64,000 nucleotides of DNA from Erysipelotrichaceae bacterium (lineage in GTDB: Bacteria > Bacillota_I > Bacilli_A > Erysipelotrichales > Erysipelotrichaceae), in contig JAFRZA010000011.1 in assembly GCA_017442805.1 (NCBI GenBank), forward strand, positions 21,715 through 85,714, given 5' to 3'. The notes under the pieces are model-generated. The model worked only from the letters and a program-made list of their open reading frames with translations, had not been told where the DNA came from and ran no database searches. A program made the translations under genes and the position numbers. Of the stretch, positions 54,537 through 63,193 are shown one piece after another. Within the stretch, counting starts at the first letter, position 1. The number at the start of each line of letters is the position of its first letter.

Positions 54537-54539
54537 CAG

Positions 54540-54565
54540 GCAGCTCGCAGAGCTGCTTTTCTTTC
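54540..54565 (+). terminator. Terminator of mgtE
   Basis: GCAGCTC/GAGCTGC stem with a 3-base loop, followed by TTTTCTTTC. Confidence 0.8.
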
Positions 54566-54617
54566 TGTTATTGAGAAAAATGGTGCATAATAGTCATATA
54601 GAAAAAGAGGTGTCACC

Positions 54618-55937
54618 ATGTTCTACATCATCGTCATCGCCATCATCATCCTGGCTCAGCTGCTGGGACTGGGCAGAAGCCTCTTGGGTGACATCACCCA
54701 TCTGGCCTCCGCCGTTGCCGCCTTTGTGCTGGCAATTCTGCTCACTCCTGCCGTCTCAGCCGCCGTTGCCGGCCTGGTGCAGACCGCTCTGCTGAAGGGT
54801 CTGGCCGAAGGAGCGATGACGGAAAGGATCCTTTCCGCCGCCATCGCCCCGCTGATCTTCTCCCTGGTCTTCATCGCCGGTTTCACCGTCATCGGTCTGA
54901 TCACCCACATCGTCAACAACCTGGTCGGCCATAAGAACAGGTCGAAAGCGCTGCCCAAGCTGATCATCAACCTGATCAGCGGACTGCTGATCGCCTACGC
55001 CGTGCTGCTGCCGCTGGGTTATTATCCCCATAAGACGCAAACGGTATCTGAAGCCGCCGCGGCCCTGGGCTATGAAGTCAATGCCGATGATCTGCACCTT
55101 GAGAGGTTTAAGGCTTCGCAGCTGATCTACCGTCCGCTCGTCAATGCCCTGACGAAAATCAGGCTGGGGGATTCAGCCTACAGCGTCGAAGAGATCGTCA
55201 GCGCTCTAGGCGAGTGCAGCAGTTTCAGCTATGATACCGAAGAAGCGCGCCTGGCTCTATCTGAGCAGCTCAAAGCCGACCCGCAGAAGGACGCGCTGTA
55301 CGGCGGCGTCATTCAGCTCTACGCCTCCCGGATCAGCCATCCGACGATCCGCCGGATAATGGAAAAGGACGGCCGGATGAGCGCCAAGCTTTCCTCACTC
55401 TCCGTACTGACACAGCTCTCATCGCTGTTCCGGTCGCTTTCCAGCACCAACGTGGTGACCCTGAAGGAAATGATCAGAAACGCGGACGGCGAGAGTTGCG
55501 CGATCGCTGCCGACGTCTGCGACAGCGACACCATGACCGCGCTGGATTCCAACATCCTCGACAACATTCCCCTGATTTCCCAGTTCATCAGGGAGATCGG
55601 CGCTCTGGAAGACCGGAGCGATGAAACCGTCAGCCGGGAAGCCGAGGCGCTGAATTACGTCATCTCCCGCTGCGGATTCAAGATCCTTTCCTTCAACTAC
55701 AATGAGATGAACGTTGACGAACTGGCCAGACACATCAGTTCCAGCACGATCCTGCAGAATTCCCTGATCAGGGTCACCGATGGCGGCAATGCCATGGATC
55801 CCTGCAACGTCAGTTCCTACGTTTCTTCCGAAAGAGCCGCTGAAATCATTTCCACTCTTGAATCAAAATATGCTCTGGCCGCCGACAGTGAATTATACAA
55901 AAGCCTGATCGCCTACTTCGGCGTGACCGGACAATAG
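54618..55937 (+). CDS. CvpA-like membrane protein with large C-terminal domain
   Basis: 439 residues. The first 140 carry four hydrophobic helices in the pattern of CvpA-type proteins (GLGRSLLGDITHLASAVAAFVLA...). The following 300 residues are mainly helical and have no recognised domain, predicted to be outside or peripheral to the membrane. The function is unknown. The gene has a GAGGTG ribosome site and a strong bidirectional terminator. No partner gene suggests a role, although it follows two cation-transport genes. Confidence 0.7.
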   Translation: MFYIIVIAIIILAQLLGLGRSLLGDITHLASAVAAFVLAILLTPAVSAAVAGLVQTALLKGLAEGAMTERILSAAIAPLIFSLVFIAGFTVIGLITHIVNNLVGHKNRSKALPKLIINLISGLLIAYAVLLPLGYYPHKTQTVSEAAAALGYEVNADDLHLERFKASQLIYRPLVNALTKIRLGDSAYSVEEIVSALGECSSFSYDTEEARLALSEQLKADPQKDALYGGVIQLYASRISHPTIRRIMEKDGRMSAKLSSLSVLTQLSSLFRSLSSTNVVTLKEMIRNADGESCAIAADVCDSDTMTALDSNILDNIPLISQFIREIGALEDRSDETVSREAEALNYVISRCGFKILSFNYNEMNVDELARHISSSTILQNSLIRVTDGGNAMDPCNVSSYVSSERAAEIISTLESKYALAADSELYKSLIAYFGVTGQ

Positions 55938-55961
55938 AAACTTCATATTATTTCCATAAGT

Positions 55962-55998
55962 AAAAGCCAATGTCTTCATGAAAGGCATTGGCTTTTGT
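55962..55998. terminator. Bidirectional terminator between CvpA-like gene and ptsI
   Basis: Perfect 11-bp stem AAAAGCCAATG/CATTGGCTTTT with a 13-base loop. T-runs lie on both strands. Confidence 0.85.
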
Positions 55999-56021
55999 TT
56001 ATCACTCTATTATTCTGATGA

Positions 56022-57728
56022 TTACTTAACGGTTTCGTGGATGAGGTCCAGGACTTCCTCAGCCGTGCAGCACTGCAGAGCCTTGTCGGCCAGCTTCTTC
56101 ATGTCTTCGTAACAGACGCTGTTGGCGACCTTTCTGGCGCGCAGGATGCTGGTGGCGCTCATGGAGAATTCGTCCAGGCCCAGACCCATCAGCACGCTGA
56201 TGGCATCGGGTTCACCGGCCATTTCACCGCACATGCCGCACCACTTGCCTTCCTTGTGGGCTCCGTCAATGGTCATCTTGATGAGCTTGAGGATGGAGGG
56301 GTTGAACGGCTGATAGAGATAAGCGACCTTCTCGCTCATTCTGTCGGCAGCCATGGAGTACTGGATCAGGTCATTGGTGCCGATGGAGAAGAAGTCAGCT
56401 TCCTTGGCGAACTGATCAGCCAGGACGGCAGCGGCCGGGATCTCGACCATCATGCCGACTTCAATGTCATCGCCGACCTTGACGCCTTCGGCGATCAGCT
56501 TGGCCTTTTCCTCCTCAAAGACCTTCCTGGCTTCGCGGAATTCGCCCAGCGTGGCGATCATCGGGAACATGATCTCCAGCTTGCCGAACGCGCTGGCTCT
56601 GATCAGAGCTCTCAGCTGAGTCCTGAAGATGTCCTTGCGGTCCAGGCACAGTCTGATGGCGCGGTAGCCCAGGAAGGGGTTCATTTCCGGATCGATGGGC
56701 AGATACGGCAGTTTCTTGTCGCCGCCGATGTCCAGAGTTCTGACCACGACCGGCTTGGGGTTCATGGCTTCCAGAACCTTCTTATAAGCTTCAAACTGCT
56801 CCTCTTCGGTCGGCAGGGCCTGAGCGTTCATGTACAGGAATTCGGTACGGTACAGACCGACGCCTTCGCCGCCGTTGGCGATGACGCCGTCGACGTCATT
56901 GGGCGTGCCGATGTTGGCAACCAGCAGGACTTCGTGTCCGTCGGTGGTGCAGCTCTTGGCGTCCTTGAGGACCTTGAGAGCCTCGACTTCCTCACGGTAG
57001 GCGTCTGCCTTCTTCTGATACTCGGCAACGGTAGCCTGATCGGGGTTGATCAGCAGTTCGCCCTTGATGGCGTCCAGGATCAGCAGATCGCCGTGCTTGA
57101 CTTCGCTCATGACGTGCTCGATGCCGACGACAGCCGGGATCTCCAGGCTTCTGGCCATGATGGCGGAGTGGGAAGTACGGCCGCCGACTTCGGTAGCGAA
57201 GCCCTTGGTATACTGCTTGTTTAACTGAGCGGTATCGGAGGGAGTCAGGTCGTGGGCTACCACGATGCTCTCTTCGTTGATCAGAGACAGGTCAGCGATG
57301 TCGATGCCGAGAATGTGATACTTGATCCTTCTGGTAACGTCGCGGATGTCGGCTGCTCTTTCCCTCATGTATTCATCATCCAGTGACTCAAACATGGAAA
57401 TGTAGTTGTTGGCCACCGTATCCAGAGCGTAGTCGCAGTTGACCTTCTCGTTTTCGCACATGTTCTGCACTTCGGACTCCATGGCCGGGTCTTCGGCAAC
57501 CATCAGGTGAGCGTCGAAGATGGCCAGTTCCTCATCGGACAGACGGCCGACAGCGGCATCCTTGATCTTCTGAATATCTTCCTTGCACTTCTTCAGAGCA
57601 TTCTTAAAGCGGGCAAATTCGGCAGCCGGATCGCAGCCGGTCTTCTTTTCGATTTTGACTTCCGGCGTCTCCAGCTTGTATGCTTTCGCAATCGTAATGC
57701 CACTGCTCGCCGCAATACCTTTCAACAT
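56022..57728 (-). CDS. ptsI: PTS enzyme I (PEP-protein phosphotransferase)
   Basis: 568 residues, normal length. Takes phosphate from PEP and passes it to HPr. The HPr-binding helical domain leads to the active-site GGRTSHSAIMARSLEIPAVVG, where His in TSHSA is phosphorylated. The C-terminal barrel has RTEFLYM, RTLDIGGDK and the GMCGEMAGEP PEP-binding block. Neither ptsH nor sugar-specific genes are adjacent, so ptsI is an isolated general component. Promoter and AGGAGG ribosome site are both clear. Confidence 0.96.
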   Translation of the reverse strand: MLKGIAASSGITIAKAYKLETPEVKIEKKTGCDPAAEFARFKNALKKCKEDIQKIKDAAVGRLSDEELAIFDAHLMVAEDPAMESEVQNMCENEKVNCDYALDTVANNYISMFESLDDEYMRERAADIRDVTRRIKYHILGIDIADLSLINEESIVVAHDLTPSDTAQLNKQYTKGFATEVGGRTSHSAIMARSLEIPAVVGIEHVMSEVKHGDLLILDAIKGELLINPDQATVAEYQKKADAYREEVEALKVLKDAKSCTTDGHEVLLVANIGTPNDVDGVIANGGEGVGLYRTEFLYMNAQALPTEEEQFEAYKKVLEAMNPKPVVVRTLDIGGDKKLPYLPIDPEMNPFLGYRAIRLCLDRKDIFRTQLRALIRASAFGKLEIMFPMIATLGEFREARKVFEEEKAKLIAEGVKVGDDIEVGMMVEIPAAAVLADQFAKEADFFSIGTNDLIQYSMAADRMSEKVAYLYQPFNPSILKLIKMTIDGAHKEGKWCGMCGEMAGEPDAISVLMGLGLDEFSMSATSILRARKVANSVCYEDMKKLADKALQCCTAEEVLDLIHETVK

Positions 57729-57766
57729 ATTATTCCTCCTGTTTTTTATGTTTTTCTCTTAAGGTT

Positions 57767-57795
57767 ATTTTATCATCCATGACCTACCATTTCAA
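57767..57795 (-). promoter_or_regulatory. Promoter of ptsI
   Basis: TTGAAA (57790-57795), 17-base spacer and TAAAAT (57767-57772) on the minus strand. The -35 lies inside the 3' end of the upstream 94-aa gene. Confidence 0.75.
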
Positions 57796-58068
57796 GCGAC
57801 GCAGCAGCTCTGCCATGGCCTTCTTCTTCAGCCGGTAGTAGGTCGTCTTGGAGTAGTAAAGCTGCCACCAGTAACGCGGAGCGTGTTCGACATATTCTCT
57901 GACCAGAATGAAATTGTACTCTTCCGGCAGGCTCTCCAGAACGTAGTTGACGCTCTGACAGAACTTCTGGCTGTCATCGTCCTGTTTCAGGGTGAAACTG
58001 ATGAAGGCGGTCCGGTTGTACAGTTCAAAGAGATCCCTGGTCCTTCTTTCCATTTCCTTGAAATTCAT
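57784..58068 (-). CDS. Small HTH-like protein (MG284/MPN403- or ArpU-like)
   Basis: 94 residues. The C-terminal part (LPEEYNFILVREYVEHAPRYWWQLYYSKTTYYRLKKKAMAELL) resembles the sigma-4-like helix-turn-helix of a small protein family known from Mollicutes (MG284/MPN403) and phage ArpU regulators. It is probably a DNA-binding regulator, with target unknown. The frame opens at 58170, but ATG 58068 is preceded by CAGGAG and matches the family length. It is divergent from the HTH-aminotransferase gene. Confidence 0.6.
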   Translation of the reverse strand: MNFKEMERRTRDLFELYNRTAFISFTLKQDDDSQKFCQSVNYVLESLPEEYNFILVREYVEHAPRYWWQLYYSKTTYYRLKKKAMAELLRRLKW

Positions 58069-58211
58069 AGCGCAGTTCTCCTGTACTAGAATATACTCCG
58101 GCAGCCGCCATAATCCTGAAAGATTACCCAAATGGGATATAAACAGCCGCAGAACACGCATTAAGTTCAAATATTTTCATCGATAGTTCAATTTATTTTT
58201 AAACTTCCGTG

Positions 58212-58240
58212 TTGATTTGATCATGCCGCGGTGTTATCAT
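58212..58240 (+). promoter_or_regulatory. Promoter of HTH-aminotransferase gene
   Basis: TTGATT (58212-58217), 17-base spacer and TATCAT (58235-58240). The leader downstream carries a GCCGGC-type inverted repeat (CCGGC-TTTTGG-GCCGG, about 58261-58281), a possible autoregulatory site. Confidence 0.6.
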
Positions 58241-58305
58241 TAGAACAATACAGCCGTTTTGCCGGCTTTTGGGCCGGAAGTTCAACGTAAAGCGAGGTGT
58301 CTTAA

Positions 58306-59763
58306 ATGTACGGTGAATCATTTGCGGAAAAGTTAAAAAACGCCATGGACAGAAGGGGCTGCAAGCAGGTCGATCTGGTCAATCTGGCCAAGAAGGAAGG
58401 CATTCCTCTGGGAAAGAGCCACATCAGTCAGTATCTCTCCGGCAAGGTCAGACCGCGCCGGGATGTCATCAGCTGGCTGACCGGCGCTCTGGAAGTCAGC
58501 GAAGACTACTTTGACGAGGAAGAAAGGAAAAGCGAAAGCAGCTACTCTTCCTATTTCCGCAAGTCCACCAAGTTGGACAACGTTCTCTACGACGTACGCG
58601 GACCGGTCGTCGAACTGGCCCGGGAGATGGAAAACAACGGCACCCACATCCTCAAGCTCAACATCGGCAACCCGGCGCCTTTCGGCTTCCGCACTCCCGA
58701 TGAGATCATCTACGACATGTCCTCTCAGCTCACCGAATGCGAAGGCTACTCGGATTCCAAGGGCCTCTTCAGCGCCCGCAAGGCCATCATGCAGTACGCC
58801 CAGCTTAGAGGCCTTCCCAACGTTACCATGGAAGACATCTACACCGGCAACGGCGTCAGCGAACTGATCAACCTGTCGATGAGCGCCCTGCTGGATAACG
58901 GCGATGAGATCCTGATCCCCTCGCCTGACTACCCGCTGTGGACCGCCTGCGCCACCCTGGCCGGCGGAAAGGCGGTGCACTACATCTGCAACGAGGAAAA
59001 CAACTGGTATCCCGATATGGATGACATCAGAAACAAGATCAACTCGCGGACCAAGGCCATCGTCGTCATCAACCCCAACAACCCTACCGGCGTTCTCTAT
59101 CCCGTGGAGATACTGGAACAGATCGTCGAGATCGCCCGGCAGCACAAGCTGATCATCTTCTCCGACGAGATCTACGACCGGCTGGTCATGGACGACCTTA
59201 AGCATACCTCCATTGCCTCGCTGGCCGATGATCTGTTCTGCGTTACCTTCAGCGGCCTTTCCAAGTCGCACATGATCGCCGGCTACCGCGTCGGCTGGAT
59301 GATCCTGAGCGGAAATAAGAAACTGGCCAGTGACTACATTCAGGGAATTAACATGCTGTCGAACATGCGCTTATGCTCCAACGTGCCCGGACAGTCGATC
59401 ATTCAGACTGCCCTGGGCGGCCATCAGAGCGTCAACAGCTACATCATTCCCGGCGGACGCCTCAGGGAACAGCGTGACTTCATCTACGACGCCGTTCAGC
59501 AGATTCCCGGTCTCAGCGCCGTCAGACCCCAGGCCGCCTTCTACATCTTTCCGAAACTGGACATTAAGCGTTTCAACATCCATGACGATGAACAGTTCGC
59601 TCTGGACCTGTTGAAGGAGAAGAAGGTGCTGATCGTTCACGGCAAGGGTTTCAACTGGGCTGATCCCGACCACTTCCGCATCGTCTACCTTCCCCGCATC
59701 GAGATCCTGCGCGAGTGCATGGAAAAGCTGGCCGACTTCCTGTCCGTCTATAAGCAGAAATGA
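58306..59763 (+). CDS. XRE-type HTH fused to AlaA-like aminotransferase
   Basis: 485 residues. Residues about 5-70 form an XRE/Cro-type helix-turn-helix (GKSHISQYLSGKVRPRRDVISWLTGALEV). From about 90 to the end it closely follows E. coli AlaA: DVRGPV, LKLNIGNPAPFGF, SDSKGLFSARKAIMQ, GNGVSELI, INPNNPTGVLY, and the PLP lysine in FSGLSKSHMIAGYR. All fold type I PLP residues look intact, so it may catalyse glutamate-pyruvate transamination and also bind DNA. It differs from MocR regulators, which have GntR-type HTH domains. The regulatory role is inferred. Confidence 0.9.
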   Translation: MYGESFAEKLKNAMDRRGCKQVDLVNLAKKEGIPLGKSHISQYLSGKVRPRRDVISWLTGALEVSEDYFDEEERKSESSYSSYFRKSTKLDNVLYDVRGPVVELAREMENNGTHILKLNIGNPAPFGFRTPDEIIYDMSSQLTECEGYSDSKGLFSARKAIMQYAQLRGLPNVTMEDIYTGNGVSELINLSMSALLDNGDEILIPSPDYPLWTACATLAGGKAVHYICNEENNWYPDMDDIRNKINSRTKAIVVINPNNPTGVLYPVEILEQIVEIARQHKLIIFSDEIYDRLVMDDLKHTSIASLADDLFCVTFSGLSKSHMIAGYRVGWMILSGNKKLASDYIQGINMLSNMRLCSNVPGQSIIQTALGGHQSVNSYIIPGGRLREQRDFIYDAVQQIPGLSAVRPQAAFYIFPKLDIKRFNIHDDEQFALDLLKEKKVLIVHGKGFNWADPDHFRIVYLPRIEILRECMEKLADFLSVYKQK

Positions 59764-59764
59764 A

Positions 59765-59812
59765 AAAGACCTGAGATAAGCTGATCTGCTGATCTCAGGT
59801 CTTTCATTTTTC
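59765..59812. terminator. Bidirectional terminator after HTH-aminotransferase gene
   Basis: Perfect 13-bp stem AAAGACCTGAGAT/ATCTCAGGTCTTT with a 14-base loop. T-rich on both strands. It also serves the convergent lipoprotein gene. Confidence 0.85.
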
Positions 59813-59832
59813 CTGTCGATGACCGTTTTTCC

Positions 59833-60333
59833 TTACAGTTTTATTCTGCCGACGATCTCATCGATCTGGGCCTTGGCCTGGGCAGATGAATCCGAACAGA
59901 TGAAGGTGACCGTGTAGAATGACCTCCGTCCCTTCAGATAGACATTGCGATAGTAATATCCTTCTTCCACTGTCTCACTGCTGTAGCCCTTATCGATTTC
60001 CCGGACGTCTTCAAGCTCGCCGTTCTGGGTCTGGAAATCGACGTAGTTCTTCAGATCCTCGCCGATCTGGGGCTCGCTTTCCCTCAGATCGGAGAAGGTA
60101 TCGGCGATTCCGAGAATGATGATGAACTTTTCTTCATATTCCTTTTCGGAAGAATCCAGCAGGCTTTTCTCGTTGGAAAAGCCGAAATCATAGCCGATGC
60201 CGTCTTCGGCTTCAAAGGTTTTGTCCAGAACAAAGCGGATGCCCAGTCCGGTATCAAAGGTCTTCCTGCCCGAACAGCCGGCCAGACAGACGATCAGCAT
60301 AAGCGCGCATGATGCCGCAAGCAGTTTTTTCAT
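59833..60333 (-). CDS. Lipoprotein of unknown function
   Basis: 166 residues. A lipoprotein signal ends in the lipobox L-A-G-C (Cys20). The mature part is an acidic alpha/beta domain (FVLDKTFEAEDGIGYDFGF..., VTFICSDSSAQAKAQIDEIVGRIKL), similar in style to small surface lipoproteins that sense or bind ligands. No family recognised. It is the last gene of a five-gene cluster with two oxidoreductases, 12 bases after the upstream stop. Confidence 0.75.
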   Translation of the reverse strand: MKKLLAASCALMLIVCLAGCSGRKTFDTGLGIRFVLDKTFEAEDGIGYDFGFSNEKSLLDSSEKEYEEKFIIILGIADTFSDLRESEPQIGEDLKNYVDFQTQNGELEDVREIDKGYSSETVEEGYYYRNVYLKGRRSFYTVTFICSDSSAQAKAQIDEIVGRIKL

Positions 60334-60345
60334 AATACAGCCTCC

Positions 60346-61338
60346 CTACAGGTTCTCATCATCGGGGAAGACGATGCCGGCGCTCTGACGGGCCAGCGTC
60401 AGCACTTCCATGACATCCAGCGTGTGCTGAAGATGCTCAGCAGCCTTCGGCGCGTCATGATTATCGATGATGTCGACGAATTCCAGGAATTCCGGCTTCA
60501 TGCGGTGCATGCCGCCGTCCAGATCGTAGTGCATCGCCGGCTGGCCGTTGAGACGGAAGGAGAAATCCGTCAGGGTGAACAGCGGCGAAGAAGTGTAGAG
60601 GCATCCCTTATTGCCCTGAACACAGTTGAGCAGCGGCGCGCCGCAGTCCTTGGCAGCGACCAGGGAAGCCTGGAAGTCATCGTACTCCAGCACCAGAATG
60701 CCCGAGGTATCGATGTTCTTTTCGATGTTGGGGTAATAATGGACGGCCTTGGGCTTGCCCAGCAAGCCCAGACAGACGTGAACGTTGTAGACGTTCAGGT
60801 CCATCAGCGCTCCGCCGGACTTGGTAACGTCAAAGGCCGGCTTGATGATCCCCCTGCGGAAATCGTCATAGCGGGACGAATACTGCGTATAGTTGAGATT
60901 GACGATCTTCACTTCCCCGATCTGCGGCAGCAGCTGCTTCATCTTCAGGAAGTTGGGGTTGTACTGATTGGTGATGGCCTCAACGATGATCAGATCATTC
61001 CGGTAGGCCAGATCCGCCAGATGCTGAGCCTGAGCGAAGCTGGAACAGAAGGGCTTTTCCATGATCACGTTCTTGCCCGCTTCCAGGGCCTTTTTGCCCA
61101 TGGTGTAATGCATGAAGTTGGGAACCCCGAGATAGACGGTCTCCACTTCCCCATCCTTCAGCATCTCCTCGAAGTCATAATAAATCTTACCGATGTCATG
61201 TTCCCGGGAGAACATCTCCATCCTTTCCCGGTCAGTCGGCAGGGAGCAGATGGCGACTTTTTCCACTTCCCTGACTTCATCGATGAACTGCATCAGTGTT
61301 TCCACGATCAATCCGGCTCCGGCAATGCCAAGTTTCAT
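60346..61338 (-). CDS. Gfo/Idh/MocA-family oxidoreductase (B)
   Basis: 330 residues. NAD(P)-dependent dehydrogenase of sugars or polyols. The N-terminal Rossmann fold begins LGIAGAGLIVETLMQ. The EKPF motif (VIMEKPFCSS) supplies the catalytic lysine, and the C-terminal beta-sheet domain follows. It is a paralogue of the protein at 62193-63182 with only moderate identity. One base separates it from the patatin-like gene. Confidence 0.9.
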   Translation of the reverse strand: MKLGIAGAGLIVETLMQFIDEVREVEKVAICSLPTDRERMEMFSREHDIGKIYYDFEEMLKDGEVETVYLGVPNFMHYTMGKKALEAGKNVIMEKPFCSSFAQAQHLADLAYRNDLIIVEAITNQYNPNFLKMKQLLPQIGEVKIVNLNYTQYSSRYDDFRRGIIKPAFDVTKSGGALMDLNVYNVHVCLGLLGKPKAVHYYPNIEKNIDTSGILVLEYDDFQASLVAAKDCGAPLLNCVQGNKGCLYTSSPLFTLTDFSFRLNGQPAMHYDLDGGMHRMKPEFLEFVDIIDNHDAPKAAEHLQHTLDVMEVLTLARQSAGIVFPDDENL

Positions 61339-61339
61339 T

Positions 61340-62200
61340 CTACTTCACCTCCAGGAACTTCAGGATGTCTTCCCTGCGCTCTTCCATGTCCTGATAGCCC
61401 AGAGCATACATCTCCTCGATCTGCGCTCTGGTGCCCGAAAAACGGCCTACACCGGTATCCCGGCTCGGCCTGATCAGAATGGCGTCACCGCTGTTTTCCA
61501 GCTCATAGACGTCATTCATCTCCTGATAATAGGTCTCGACCCTGTGATCCAGCGTTTCAAGCATCACGGGGTAGTTGCGATACAGCATTCTCAGCAGCAT
61601 ATCAGTCGCAAAGCCGTTGGGCTTGCGGACATAGTTTTTGTCCTTGGTGACGATGACCAGATGCTTGGTGTGGCCGGTTTCCCTGCTGCGGTCGATGGAG
61701 ACCATGTGGCGGATGCCGCCGTCCAGAAACTTCTGGCCGTTGACTTCGACCATCCGGCTGACGATCGGCAGCGAGCAGGCCGCCTGAATGATCCTGATGT
61801 CTTCATCAAGCCCGTGCTGGTCATAGTACTCCAGCTGCTGTCTGGTCATGTTGAAGACGCCGACTTCGATCTTGCAGTCGCGCTGACGCAGCTGCCTCAG
61901 GGCATCCCCATAGGTGGCCTTGAAGTAGTTGTCGATCAGATAGGAAAAGGAAATGATGCTCTTTTCCCTGATGAAGGCCTTGGGACCGAAGACATTCTTA
62001 TCGGTGACCCCGTCGATGGAAATGCGCTTATTGACATCGTCCAGCTGAGCCATGTAGTTATAGCCGTAACAGGCCGCCGCCGAAATGGTCACCGCGTAGT
62101 CGAAATGAATGCCGTTGTCATTGAGCCATTTCAGCGCTCCCGCGGTATAGCTGCCGCGGAAGCCGCCGCCTTCCAGAACAAGTCCGTAGCTTTTATCCAT
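61340..62200 (-). CDS. Patatin-like phospholipase with altered nucleophile elbow
   Basis: 286 residues. The oxyanion-hole motif EGGGFRGSYTAGAL is intact near the N-terminus, and the catalytic Asp lies in FLDGGIRH (Asp160). The nucleophile elbow, normally G-x-S-x-G, reads T-I-S-A-A with Ser40 kept. This is closest to the YjjU-like class of bacterial patatins. It may hydrolyse lipid esters in the cytoplasm or at the membrane, but reduced activity is possible. GTG 62209 is open, but ATG 62200 follows GTGAGG. It overlaps the upstream gene by 8 bases. Confidence 0.85.
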   Translation of the reverse strand: MDKSYGLVLEGGGFRGSYTAGALKWLNDNGIHFDYAVTISAAACYGYNYMAQLDDVNKRISIDGVTDKNVFGPKAFIREKSIISFSYLIDNYFKATYGDALRQLRQRDCKIEVGVFNMTRQQLEYYDQHGLDEDIRIIQAACSLPIVSRMVEVNGQKFLDGGIRHMVSIDRSRETGHTKHLVIVTKDKNYVRKPNGFATDMLLRMLYRNYPVMLETLDHRVETYYQEMNDVYELENSGDAILIRPSRDTGVGRFSGTRAQIEEMYALGYQDMEERREDILKFLEVK

Positions 62201-63182
62201 TGACCTCACCGTCGCAGTCGAAGATTATGCCGGCCTTCAGACGGCACTCGGTCAGCACCTCATGGATGTCCAGCACCTGCTGGAAGGGGTTCATGACGGA
62301 CTGATCCAGACCGTTTTCCACGCCGTAGACGAAGTCTCTGAGTTCGTTGGCGAACTGATGGTCGAACTGCTCACCGATCCTGACCTTTTCACCGCCTCTG
62401 GGACGGTAGTAGATCTCATCAAGCAGGGAGAGATGGGGAATGTAGATGGTTCCCTGCTCACCCTGGATCTCGGAAACGATTTCCGTATCGGTGACCTTGG
62501 AATGCCAGGCGATGGCGTCAAAGCCGTCATACTTCAGGACGGAAACGCCCATGCAGTCGGCGCCGCTTTCCAGGATGCTGGCTTCGGAATAGATCTCCTG
62601 CGGCTTGCCGAAGAGGGCGACGATGTCGGCGATGACGTAGATGCCCAGATCCATCAGGGAACCGTTATACAGTTCAGAGCGGAAGGTGGTGGGGTTTTCG
62701 CCTCTCAGATAGGCGTCATAGCGTGATGAGTACTTGCCGAAGTTGAAGAGCGCCCTGCGGACGCGGCCGATCTTTCCCAGGTATTCCTTAATGACCTTGA
62801 GGTTTGGTGAATACATCGGAATGGTGCCGTCATGCAGATAGGTCTTGTTGTCGATGGAGGCCTGGATCATTTCCCTGACCTGGCGGTAGTTGCCGCCCAT
62901 CGGCTTTTCGCAGAAGGTCGGCATGTGCCGCTTCAGGCACTGCAGTGTCATCTCATAGTGACTGCGGTTGGGCACGGCCAGGTAGATGGCGTCGATGCTG
63001 CCGCTTTCCATCATCTCGATGTAGTTGTCATAGACATTGGGGATGCCGTACTTCTCAGCGAACTTCTCGGCATTTTCCCGGTGTCCCGAACAGACGGAAG
63101 TCACTTCGATCTGCTCAACGAAAGAAGCTCCGGTCATGAAGAAATCAGAGACGAAATTTGTACCCACTACTCCAAAACGCAT
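62193..63182 (-). CDS. Gfo/Idh/MocA-family oxidoreductase (A)
   Basis: 329 residues. Rossmann domain opening FGVVGTNFVSDFFMTG, catalytic motif FCEKPMGG and the standard C-terminal substrate domain. Its stop overlaps the start of the patatin-like gene, and 11 bases separate it from the GNAT gene. Substrate unknown. No sugar-transport or kinase gene is in the cluster. Confidence 0.9.
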   Translation of the reverse strand: MRFGVVGTNFVSDFFMTGASFVEQIEVTSVCSGHRENAEKFAEKYGIPNVYDNYIEMMESGSIDAIYLAVPNRSHYEMTLQCLKRHMPTFCEKPMGGNYRQVREMIQASIDNKTYLHDGTIPMYSPNLKVIKEYLGKIGRVRRALFNFGKYSSRYDAYLRGENPTTFRSELYNGSLMDLGIYVIADIVALFGKPQEIYSEASILESGADCMGVSVLKYDGFDAIAWHSKVTDTEIVSEIQGEQGTIYIPHLSLLDEIYYRPRGGEKVRIGEQFDHQFANELRDFVYGVENGLDQSVMNPFQQVLDIHEVLTECRLKAGIIFDCDGEVNG

Positions 63183-63193
63183 AAATGTTCCTC

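Noticed and set aside
56037..57224. 395-residue plus-strand open frame
   Set aside because: It is a shadow of ptsI.
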